From an uncultured bacterium (GTDB lineage Bacteria; Bacteroidota; Bacteroidia; Bacteroidales; Muribaculaceae), in NCBI GenBank assembly GCA_905214735.1, contig CAJMNI010000050.1, positions 1 to 16,621 on the forward strand: a stretch of 16,621 bases of DNA, read 5' to 3'. Below, piece by piece: positions 1-8,500 of the stretch (its first letter is position 1; each line of letters starts with the position of its first letter). Position numbers and translations under genes: made by a program. Under the pieces are notes generated by a model. That model did not search any database. It saw nothing but the letters and a program-made list of their open reading frames with translations, and was not told the DNA's origin.

Positions 1-21
1 TGATTTTTTATCCTGCCGGTG

Positions 22-51
22 TAAAAATCTCATGATTTTTATCTACATTTG
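22..51 (+). promoter_or_regulatory. Candidate promoter with embedded palindrome, upstream of the three-gene exported-protein cluster
   Basis: TACATTTG at 44-51 fits the Bacteroidota -7 element TAnnTTTG. No good TTTG is present at the expected -33 position (about 20-24). Instead an 8-bp perfect inverted repeat (TAAAAATC at 22-29, TCAT loop, GATTTTTA at 34-41) fills the gap between the expected -33 and -7 positions. A related direct repeat, TGATTTTTTATC, occurs at 1-12 and again as TGATTTTTATC at 33-43. A weak -33 combined with a palindrome is what an activator- or repressor-controlled promoter often looks like, but the palindrome could also be the tail of an upstream terminator. Promoter assignment is inference; the leader to the first gene would be roughly 215 nt. 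Confidence 0.4.
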
Positions 52-141
52 CGATATGTAATATTTTGCGCATACGAATTATATAATTCATCTAATAGAA
101 GCCGGGTGAATTTCTTGAATCCATCTGACAGACCTCGCACC

Positions 142-222
142 ATGAAAAACTGTCCGGGCGAAGCAGCCCGTCGGCCGGCCAGTAAAACCAATCGGGCTAC
201 AACACAACAACCTACAGCTTAA
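142..222 (+). other. Short upstream reading frame (26 codons) in the leader of the first exported-protein gene
   Basis: An ATG preceded by ACC opens a 26-codon frame that starts MKNCPGEAARR and ends at TAA (220-222), 51 nt before the start of the 759-aa gene. The encoded peptide is basic and polar, with no signal peptide or known motif. Within it CGGGC (155-159) can pair with GCCCG (166-170), which can alternatively pair with CGGGC at 193-197, so two mutually exclusive short hairpins are possible. Whether it is translated is unknown; the stems are only 5 bp. It may be chance in a long leader. Confidence 0.25.
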
Positions 223-273
223 CACACCGACAAAGAGCTCATACAACAATAACATAATTATAAATCACTCCAG

Positions 274-2553
274 ATGAAACATTTTTCCGCTATTGCCAGC
301 ACGGCAGCCCTCTCTGCAGCGCTCATGCTCCCGGGCATGGTGTTCGCCGGCAACATCAGGCAATACACCTTCAAGAAAGGTGGCCCGGCCTATTCGGAGC
401 TCACTGATGACGTCAAGATCGTGCCCGAATCCTGGACTCCCCAGACCATCATCTTCAAAGACGGCAAAGTGAAACTCGACGCCTTCGAGGGAGAAGCTTT
501 CCCGATCGGCTTCACCTTCCGCTACGGCGGTCAGGAATTCGACCAGTTCGCTCCGTCGGTGACCGGCAACCTTCTCCTCGGCAAAGGAAGCGTTTCCTTC
601 ATGGGAGAGGGCGGCAGCTTCATGACCGGTGCATCCACCGAGCATCTCAACCGCTTCCACATCGGAATGTCGCCGATCAACTACGGCACGCGCAGCGGCG
701 AAATCTCCTACAAGACAGAGGGAGAGGAGGGGAGCAAAGTGCTCACCGTCCAGTTCAAGGACATGATCCTCAACGAGACCGAAGTCGGCATACCGCCTGC
801 CCGCTGCGGCCGTTACAACCTGCAGATTCGCCTTTACCAGGCTACCGGTCAGGTTCAATATGCTTTCGAGGAGGTGAAGACATGCACCTCCACTTCCGGT
901 TTCTACACCGGTCTCCACGGCTGGGACGATGACGACGCCGTGCTCATGACAGCCACAGGCCTCAACAACAAGGTGACTGTCAGCGAAGAGCGCGCGGGCA
1001 ACATGCTCAAGCCCGGAACCTATATCGCATGGGACACCGACGACGCCGGCGACGGATACACCCCCGTCTTCACCTTCACTCCCGCAGCCGACACTCCTGC
1101 TCCCGCCCAGGCTCCCGCCAATCTTTCGGTGCGCCAGAAAGGGAAATCGGTCATCGTGAAATGCGACCGCGCCAAGGATGCCGACTACACTGTGATCATG
1201 ATGTCGGAGAAACCTTTCGAGGAGGCAGACCTCCCCGTCGACGGCGAGACAATGGGTTCGCTGATGGGCGAGAACAAATACTTTGCAAAGGGCGACGCTT
1301 ACTGCATTTTCTACAATGACAGCGAGAACCCCGAAGTGACCCTCACCAACGTGGCCGAGAAAACCCCGATTTACATCCGCGCCTACAGCGCCAACGGCTA
1401 TCCCCGCTTCAGCAAGGAATTCGCCGAGGCCAACATGACCACCACCCAGAATCCCCCCTCCTCCTTCCTCATCGACGAAGAGGGCCAGAAAGTCCGCCTG
1501 AACTGGAACTCGCAGCTCCCCGTGATCGTGGCTGTGACCACCGAACTCGGCCGCGAGGGCTACGAGGGTGTCTTCGGACAGCCTGAGGCCGACGCTGCTA
1601 TCGGCGACGAAATCGAAGGGGGCGGCAAGGTGATCTATGCCGGCGACGCCCAGAACTGCGAATATGAGTTCGAGACCCCCAACGCCCTGACGCTTTTCAG
1701 CATCTGGAACATCGAAAACGGCACCGTTTCCTCAACCGGCACGGCAGCCCACGCTGTTCCCGCTCCGACCTATCCCTACGAGCCGGCTCTCGAGAACTAT
1801 CCCTACTACGAGACTCCCGAAGGATGGACAAACAATATCGACAAGAACGGTTTCTCGGCCACAAGCCGCGCTTACGGCCATGAACGCGCCCTCTGGGGAG
1901 CTTCGGTCGACCAGACCACACTCTCCTTCACATCTCCCGGCATGCCCGCCGCCACCGACGCTGTGCTTGAATTCGAGTATGCAGTCGAGACTCTCCGCGA
2001 TCCGAAAGCCCTTCCCGACAACCCCAACGTGACGCTTCCCCAGGGCAACGAACCCGGCTGGTTTGGCGACATCGACGGCGCAGGTTTCTGGGTAAGTTTC
2101 GGACAGACCGGCAAAGAGTCCGAACTGAAGAGATTCACCGAATACACCGGAACGATGGTGAAATATGGTTCCGAGGACAGCAACGACTATGAGTCGGGTT
2201 CCTCGACTTGGGTGCCCGTTACAGTTGAAATAGGCGACGTGGCCGAAGGCGACCGCTTCAGCTTCAACATCAAGGCCCAGAAGAGCACCTTCTGCTATCT
2301 CCGCAACATCAAGCTCAACGGCACCGCCATTTCAGGCGTGACTGAAATCGCAGGCGACAACGCCGATGGTGTGAAAGTGGCAGCAGGCAAAGGCATGCTC
2401 TCGATCTCGGCCGAGACCGATTGCACCGTCGACGTTTACAACGCCCTCGGAATGCACGTGGCCGCTGTGAAGGCTTCCACCGGAAACGCCGCTGAAATCG
2501 CACTCCCCGCAGGAATCTATGTAGTGGCCGGAAAGAAGGTCGCAGTTAGATAA
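274..2553 (+). CDS. Large exported multidomain protein with T9SS-like C-terminal domain
   Basis: A 759-aa protein with a classical signal peptide (residues 1-25, cleavage likely after VFA). Around residues 75-105 it has a GFTFRYGG...F..SVTGNLLLG segment resembling a beta-rich module seen in many T9SS cargo proteins. Residues about 275-380 and 393-500 look like fibronectin-III/Ig-type beta modules. Residues about 515-685 look like a jelly-roll or choice-of-anchor domain (from GWTNNIDKNGF to CYLRNIKLNG). The last about 70 residues (VDVYNALGMHVAA ... LPAGIYVVAGKKVAVR) match the general pattern of a type A T9SS sorting domain, although the usual N-terminal YPNP motif is absent. No catalytic motif is visible. 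The start is the only ATG placed directly before the signal peptide. It is first of three similar genes, 50 nt ahead of the next. Probable role: surface-exposed or secreted binding or structural protein; ligand unknown. Confidence 0.85.
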   Translation: MKHFSAIASTAALSAALMLPGMVFAGNIRQYTFKKGGPAYSELTDDVKIVPESWTPQTIIFKDGKVKLDAFEGEAFPIGFTFRYGGQEFDQFAPSVTGNLLLGKGSVSFMGEGGSFMTGASTEHLNRFHIGMSPINYGTRSGEISYKTEGEEGSKVLTVQFKDMILNETEVGIPPARCGRYNLQIRLYQATGQVQYAFEEVKTCTSTSGFYTGLHGWDDDDAVLMTATGLNNKVTVSEERAGNMLKPGTYIAWDTDDAGDGYTPVFTFTPAADTPAPAQAPANLSVRQKGKSVIVKCDRAKDADYTVIMMSEKPFEEADLPVDGETMGSLMGENKYFAKGDAYCIFYNDSENPEVTLTNVAEKTPIYIRAYSANGYPRFSKEFAEANMTTTQNPPSSFLIDEEGQKVRLNWNSQLPVIVAVTTELGREGYEGVFGQPEADAAIGDEIEGGGKVIYAGDAQNCEYEFETPNALTLFSIWNIENGTVSSTGTAAHAVPAPTYPYEPALENYPYYETPEGWTNNIDKNGFSATSRAYGHERALWGASVDQTTLSFTSPGMPAATDAVLEFEYAVETLRDPKALPDNPNVTLPQGNEPGWFGDIDGAGFWVSFGQTGKESELKRFTEYTGTMVKYGSEDSNDYESGSSTWVPVTVEIGDVAEGDRFSFNIKAQKSTFCYLRNIKLNGTAISGVTEIAGDNADGVKVAAGKGMLSISAETDCTVDVYNALGMHVAAVKASTGNAAEIALPAGIYVVAGKKVAVR

Positions 2554-2555
2554 CC

Positions 2556-2597
2556 ATGCAACAAATTTTAAGCAACAATAGTATTCATCTAACCTAA
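2556..2597 (+). other. Mini reading frame in the spacer between exported-protein genes 1 and 2
   Basis: Two bases after the TAA of the 759-aa gene, ACCATG opens a 13-codon frame (MQQILSNNSIHLT) whose stop lies 6 nt before the next gene's ATG. The spacer is A/C-rich and has no Shine-Dalgarno sequence. Its opening, TAACCATG followed by CAACAA, closely matches the spacer before the third gene (TAACCATG then AAACAA at 5487-5499). It could be a translational-coupling frame or simply an unstructured A-rich leader. Translation is not demonstrated. Confidence 0.2.
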
Positions 2598-2603
2598 ACA
2601 ACT

Positions 2604-5405
2604 ATGAAAAAAACTTTAGGACTAATCAGCGCTTCGCTGCTGCTCGTTTCCGGTTCCATGCTGGCAATCGGTTCGAAACGCATGGCTAAAGCGCCGACAG
2701 CAAGAGCTGCCGAAACACTTTTCGAGATGACAGGTTCGACCCCTGCCGACAATTCGACCGTAAGATCGATCAACAAGGTTGTGATTACCTTCGATGAAGA
2801 CCTGGACAGTCCCGATAGTTCGGTAGATCTGAGCATCAAAAATGCCGCCGGAGAGTCTGTGAACACCGTCAATATGGCATATTCAAACGACGAGGACATG
2901 AACGGTTCTTATGAATCGCTTATCATCCAATACAACGAGACTCTTAGCGAAGCCGGCGAGTACACTCTTACCATTCCGGCCGAGACCGTCCGCTCCTTCG
3001 CAGACCAGAATGCGGCAAACGCGGAGATTGTGCTTCACTTTACGATAGATCCCAACTATTCCTCTCTCGGCGTGGTAGACCTGACGCTCGATCCCGACGG
3101 ATCGGCAGAACTCGATGCCAAGGATTTCACCGACATTAGCATTAGCCTCAGCGAAAAAGGATTAAGCACAAACGCCAGCTCACTGACCATCACCACCCCC
3201 GACGGATCAACTCAGGAAGCTGATCTCGCGACTGGTGTGCTCTCTATGGGCATTTGCAAAGTACAGGGCATCGTGGCCGAGAAGAGCGGCGAATACACGC
3301 TCACCATCCCCGAAGGAACCTTCTTCGACGATGAGTATGCTTCGACTTCAGGCGAATCCGGCAAGCGCAACCTCCTCAAGGAAGTGACCTACACGGTGAA
3401 GGCTGCCGAAGGCCCCGTCGGCCCGATTGAGAAAGCCGAGATCACAAGCGCTGTCCTCACTGTCGACGGCACCACCTACGATCTTACCGCCACTCCCTCT
3501 ATCGAGAAGATCACCGACGGCTCGACCATCGAGCTTGGCCTCTCTTCCGATGTTCCCCAGTATATTCAGTTCTCTCTCGTCGACGTGACTCCCGATGCAA
3601 GCGGCCAACCCCTCAACGAATATCTGAAGAACCTGATCGACATCCGCAAGAACGCCGACGGCAAGTTCGTATATACGTTCCCCAACCAGGAGATTGAGCT
3701 CACCACTGGCCACACCTATTCGTTCAACTTCACCATCTACGACATCGAGAATCCTCCCTACGAGCGCAAGGAACTCGGCAGCGCCTCCTTCACCGCAACC
3801 GGTGGCACTGCGGAATACGTTTACAGCCCGATCACTCTCGTCAGCGTAACTCCCGACACCGAGACCGAGATCATCGACGCAACCCAGATCTATACGCTCA
3901 CATTCAGCGGCCCGGTAAATCTTGTGGAAGCAGAATCCGGTCTTAACGAAGGCCAGGGCGCTACATCCGCCTTCGATTCATTCTGGCATAACCCCGAACG
4001 CACTGAGTGGAATTTCAAGGCAGGTGTAAGCTACACCTACCGTCACTGCCCCACAGTGGAGATTATCGCCCTCTTCAAAGATGACAACGGTCTGACCGTT
4101 AAGGGTAACAACGGTGAGAAAGACGACACCCGCTTCTCATATTCATGGGATTGCTATCTCGGCGGCGCCGAAGTCAACGTAATTCCCGTCTGGGCTCCCG
4201 CAGTCGACGACAACGGTGTTCCCACCGAGACAACCGACTACAGCAACGTTGAAGAGCTCTATGAGTTCTATGCATGGACCACCGACGCAAGCGGTATTAA
4301 CCTTGGCTTCTACGCTGAGCACCGTCCTTATCTCGCCACCTACAACGGCTACAAAGTCGCCGACGTAAGCTATAAAGAAAGTGATTCCGAGCTCGTGTTC
4401 AAACCGGGCGACGAGCATAATCAGGATGCCACCTCCATCGGCGTACGCTTCCGTCTCTCGAAGAAAATCACCACTCCCGGTAAATACCGTCTCGTGCTTC
4501 CGGGTCTCTCCTTCGCGATCGGAACCCAATTTGAAGGCAAGCCCTCCTGCCCCAATGAAGAGCAATACTTCATCGAAGGCGAGGCTACAAGCACAGGCTG
4601 CTCCATCGCCGAGGGTTCGGAACTTTCCGAAGTCAGCCTGATGGCCTTCTATGTAGGCAACGACGTGACTATCGAGGAGAAATCCAACGTCCGCCTCGAG
4701 AATGAGGACGGCAACATCGCCTCCATCGCTCCCGTATTCACGATCAGCGACCAGGGCGGTATGATCTCCGCCGACTTCTCGCGTGCAAACAACGGCGCTC
4801 CCATCAAGCTCGAGGGCGGCAAGGAATACTCGATCGTCCTTCCGAAAAACCGCGTCACCATGGCCGGCACCGACCTGAAGTATCCGGAATTCCGCGTGAA
4901 CTTCAAGGGTCTCAACACGAAGGCCGAGACCGTAGCCCTCACCCACAGCGTGGCCGGCCACACTTCCGTAGTCAGCAAGGCTGTAAAGGGCGAGACCGTT
5001 GCCCTCAACCTCACTCCGGCAGAAGGCTGGAAGGTGGAAAGCGTAAGCTTCAACGGCGAGGATGTCACCTCCGAAGTTGCCGACAACGTTTACACCACTC
5101 CGGTCCTCGACGCCGACGCTAACGTTGACGTCAAGCTCGCTTACGACGGCGCAGTGGCTGAGCCCAGCGGCATGGACGACATCGTCACCGACTTCAACGT
5201 TCGCGTTTGGAGCGAAAACGGCAGCGTAGTGATCGCAGGCCTCGAGAACGGCACGAACGTCAACGTCTTCACCGCCGACGGTGCCAACGTGACAAGCTTC
5301 GTAGCAGCCGACCCGCAGTATAGCATCGCTCTCGCACCCGCCGCTTACATCATCACTCTGAGCGACGGCCAGAAGACAGCAGCTGTCAAGGTTCTCAACA
5401 AGTAA
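2604..5405 (+). CDS. Large exported protein with bacterial Ig-like (SbsA/Big_5-type) domains and T9SS-like C-terminal domain
   Basis: A 933-aa protein with a signal peptide (residues 1-21, cleavage likely after MLA). Residues about 38-152 (TPADNSTV ... VVITFDEDLD ... GEYTLTIPAETV) and 155-270 (GEYTLTIPEGTFF) have the SbsA-like Ig signature of bacterial surface proteins. Further beta-rich repeats span about 275-400, 405-660 and 665-770. Residues about 776-848 (KGETVALNLTPAEGWKVESVSFNGEDV ) resemble the InlB-type/divergent bacterial repeat. The end, from about residue 864 (NVNVFTADGANVTS ... APAAYIITLSDG), is a short T9SS-type sorting domain lacking YPNP. No enzyme motif is seen. It sits 50 nt after the first gene and 130 nt before the third, so co-transcription is likely. 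Probable role: stalk-like surface or secreted protein displaying binding domains; the ligand cannot be read from the sequence. Confidence 0.85.
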   Translation: MKKTLGLISASLLLVSGSMLAIGSKRMAKAPTARAAETLFEMTGSTPADNSTVRSINKVVITFDEDLDSPDSSVDLSIKNAAGESVNTVNMAYSNDEDMNGSYESLIIQYNETLSEAGEYTLTIPAETVRSFADQNAANAEIVLHFTIDPNYSSLGVVDLTLDPDGSAELDAKDFTDISISLSEKGLSTNASSLTITTPDGSTQEADLATGVLSMGICKVQGIVAEKSGEYTLTIPEGTFFDDEYASTSGESGKRNLLKEVTYTVKAAEGPVGPIEKAEITSAVLTVDGTTYDLTATPSIEKITDGSTIELGLSSDVPQYIQFSLVDVTPDASGQPLNEYLKNLIDIRKNADGKFVYTFPNQEIELTTGHTYSFNFTIYDIENPPYERKELGSASFTATGGTAEYVYSPITLVSVTPDTETEIIDATQIYTLTFSGPVNLVEAESGLNEGQGATSAFDSFWHNPERTEWNFKAGVSYTYRHCPTVEIIALFKDDNGLTVKGNNGEKDDTRFSYSWDCYLGGAEVNVIPVWAPAVDDNGVPTETTDYSNVEELYEFYAWTTDASGINLGFYAEHRPYLATYNGYKVADVSYKESDSELVFKPGDEHNQDATSIGVRFRLSKKITTPGKYRLVLPGLSFAIGTQFEGKPSCPNEEQYFIEGEATSTGCSIAEGSELSEVSLMAFYVGNDVTIEEKSNVRLENEDGNIASIAPVFTISDQGGMISADFSRANNGAPIKLEGGKEYSIVLPKNRVTMAGTDLKYPEFRVNFKGLNTKAETVALTHSVAGHTSVVSKAVKGETVALNLTPAEGWKVESVSFNGEDVTSEVADNVYTTPVLDADANVDVKLAYDGAVAEPSGMDDIVTDFNVRVWSENGSVVIAGLENGTNVNVFTADGANVTSFVAADPQYSIALAPAAYIITLSDGQKTAAVKVLNK

Positions 5406-5430
5406 TCTTGCAGCGAGCCAAGCGCATAAA

Positions 5431-5460
5431 GGAACCGTGAGGGTGATACCTCCCGGCTCC
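5431..5460 (+). other. Imperfect intercistronic hairpin between exported-protein genes 2 and 3
   Basis: GGAACCGTGAGG (5431-5442) pairs with CCTCCCGGCTCC (5449-5460) at 10 of 12 positions around a GTGATA loop. No T-run follows, so it does not look like an intrinsic terminator. It could stabilise the upstream message, mark an RNA processing site, or lower expression of the third gene. Function is inference. Confidence 0.3.
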
Positions 5461-5490
5461 CCCAAGATATCCGCATCGGAAAATCTAACC

Positions 5491-5502
5491 ATGAAACAAT
5501 AA
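5491..5502 (+). other. Three-codon mini reading frame (ATG AAA CAA TAA) in the leader of exported-protein gene 3
   Basis: ACCATG starts a minimal frame encoding MKQ and a stop, 33 nt before the ATG of the 1245-aa gene. The surrounding leader is nearly G-free and rich in A, C and T. The preceding TAACC context is shared with the spacer at 2551-2563. It could be a minimal start-stop element, but the frame is so short that chance is a serious alternative. Confidence 0.15.
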
Positions 5503-5535
5503 TCTCATAAAACAACAATAATCAACTATTAACTT

Positions 5536-8500
5536 ATGAACATAAGACTCCGCAAGATCGCGCTCGCCATGCTCATGGCAGCCTGCGCGACTCCGGCGGC
5601 TCTCGCCGCCGATGCCGCGAAACTTGTTCCCATCACACTCCCCTATGAGGGTTGGGTGTCGCAGATGTCGGACAACGGTCGGTGGGGCATTTGTCAGGCT
5701 CCCACCAATTCAGAGCCCGACGCAGTGGCCTACCGAATCGACATCGCAACCGGCAAGATTGAAGCCCTTCCGCTCGACGTGGAGCAGGCAGATCCGAAAT
5801 GGGGCAACATCTGCCGCTGCAACGACATCACCGACGACGGCCAGACCATCGTCGGCGAATTCAACCGCTACCCGGCCTATTTCACCGGCGACTCCTGGCA
5901 TGAGCTCCCCCTCCTGAAGGGCATGAGCAATTGGACAGGAGAGGTCAATGCCGTGACTCCCGACGGCAAGATCATGATCGGAACAATGTATAAGGGTTCG
6001 CAACAATTCCAGTCGATGATCTGGGTCGACGGCAAGCTCGAGGAACTCGGCAAGCTCCCCGACTATGACGAGATGCATTCGCTCGGCATCATCGACGATT
6101 CCGATCTGGCCGAGCACAAAGCGAAGGGAGACACACCCAACATCAAATTCTGGCAGATTTCATCCGACGGCCGCTACGTGCTCGCCAGCGCAGACCATAA
6201 CTATCCCGCATGTGGCGCGTCCCGCTTCGTCTACGACCGCCAGACCAAGACCTACGACTGGATCCACAACGACACGATGCACGGCGAGACTTTCGTCGAC
6301 GAGTCGTATATGAACAACAACGGAACCGTAGTGGCCGGCGGCGTCCACACCTATCTCAACGGCGACGACGCGATGATTCCCTTCCGCTATTATCCCGCCA
6401 CCAAGAAGCTCGAGACCGAAGGCCAGTCCGCCTGCTATATCATCGACAACGCGGGCCAGGCTTACAACGCAAGCGGTTCGGCGCCCTATTTCAACCTCTA
6501 TATCCCGGTCGACGGTCTTAACGTGCCGCTCGACAAGATCCTGTTGCAAAAATATGGCATCGACTTCTATACCCACTCCGGCTGCACACAGACCGGCTAC
6601 CCGGTGGCCGTCAGCGATGACGGACGCACACTGCTCTGCCAGGGTGAATTCCGCACCAATGCATACGCCGTAACCCTCCCCGAGACTTTCGCCGAGGCCG
6701 CCCGCGGTGTAAACCTCCTCACCGAATGGGCTCCCAACCCGCCGGCAAACTCCGAGATCGCCCGCCTCACCAACATCCTGGTGCAGCTCAGCTACGGCGC
6801 CGACTACGACTCGACAAAGGTGCCGGTGATCAAGAACAAGGCTACTGGCGAAGTGGTGGCAACCTCCACAGGCGTGCAGGCCACAAGCTCGACAAAGCAG
6901 ATCTACCGCATCCTTTTCGACAACGTTTCCTTTGAAGAGGGCAAGACCTATACGGTGGTTGTTCCCGAAGGTGCTTTCTTCATCGCAAACACGAGCTTCA
7001 AGACTCCCGAGCTCACCGCCGACTACAAAGGCCGCAAAGAGGCTCCCCTCGCCGCGACCGCCATCTCTCCCGCAAGCGGCAGCAACGTTCGCGAGCTCGG
7101 CTCCAAAAACCAGATCAAGGTGACATTCCCCACGAAAGTCAGCGTCAACACCAGCGCCGTTTCCTATCTCTACGTGAAGGGTAACGCGGCTCCCCTCTCG
7201 GTGATGGCTCTTTCTGCTGAAGGGAACGTCCTCTCGATCTATCCCCCGGCATCGCGTATGCTCAACGACGGAACCGACTATGTGATCAAGGTGGCCGCCA
7301 ACGCCGTTACCGACATCACCGGATTCTGCGGCAACGAGCCCTTCGAGATCGAATACCACGGCTCTTACGTGCCTGATCCCGCCGACGCCGACGCCTCCTA
7401 TCTCTTCTTCGACGACTTCAGCAGCCCGGGCGAATCACTCGGCAAGTTCCTCCTCTATGAGGGCGACCACAACAAGCCGACCGACGATATGGCAGCCGTT
7501 GGTTTCGACGCCGACAACACCCCCTGGAACTTCTCCATCCGCGACGAAGACAACTACGACTACTGCGCCGCCAGCCATTCGATGTATAATCCCGCCGGAC
7601 AGAGCGAGGACTGGATGGTGATTCCGCAGCTCAACATCCTCAACAAAGACTGCTATCTTACTTTCAAGGGTCAGAACTATCGCAAGAACAAGGCCGACAA
7701 GATCAAGGTGATAGTGCTCGAGGAGAACGACCGTCTCGGTTCGCTCGACAAGAACTTCATCGACCGCATGAAGAAAGATGGCAAGGTTGTGTTCGAGACC
7801 CGTCTCCTGCCGGGCAACGAGGAGGAGACCGTGACCGACGATTGGAGAAGCTACGAGGTGAAACTTGACGAATTTGAAGGCAAGAAGGTCTATATCGCTT
7901 TCCTCAATGAAAACAACAACCAGTCGATCGTCTTCATCGACGACGTGATGGTGGCCTACCGCAGCGACTTCACAATCGGAACCGTGATGCCTTCGGTAGT
8001 GGTCAACGCCGAGACCGCCAAGATCAGCGCCTTCGTACGCAGCAACTACGCCGACACGTTCAACAACATCGAGGCAACCTACACCACTTCCGACGGAACC
8101 ACCGGCACTTTCAAGGCCGACAACATCAACCTCAAGCGCAACGGCGTCTATGAGTTCGAGTTCGAGAAACCTGCTCCCCTCACGATCGGCGCCGAGAACG
8201 CCATCGAGATCGCAGTGAAGCTTGACGACCAGCTCCAGAACTTCTCGACCGTCATCAAGGATTACACGGCCACCTTCGACCAGCGAGTGCTTATCGAGGA
8301 GGGAACGGGCCTCTGGTGCGGCAACTGCCCCCAGGGCGCTATCGCCATCGATTATCTTGAGAAGCAGTTCCCCGGCATCGTGATCCCCGTGGCCATCCAC
8401 AACGACGACGCCTATGCCACCACCCGCATGGACATCTACAACCAGTTCCTCTCCATAAATGGATTCCCCACCGGACGCGTCAACCGCCGCACCGAACTCG

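Noticed and set aside
4143..5492. A 449-codon minus-strand open frame inside exported-protein gene 2
   Set aside because: It is an antisense shadow caused by strong codon bias. It lacks a promoter, a signal peptide and recognisable motifs, while the plus frame has a full domain series.
5536..5620. Lipoprotein signal (LMAAC) in the 1245-aa protein
   Set aside because: Met at -3 makes a poor lipobox, and a good signal peptidase I site (PAALA then AD) follows a few residues later.
6160..7359. A 399-codon minus-strand open frame inside exported-protein gene 3
   Set aside because: Antisense shadow with Val/Gly/Asp-rich composition and no domain pattern.
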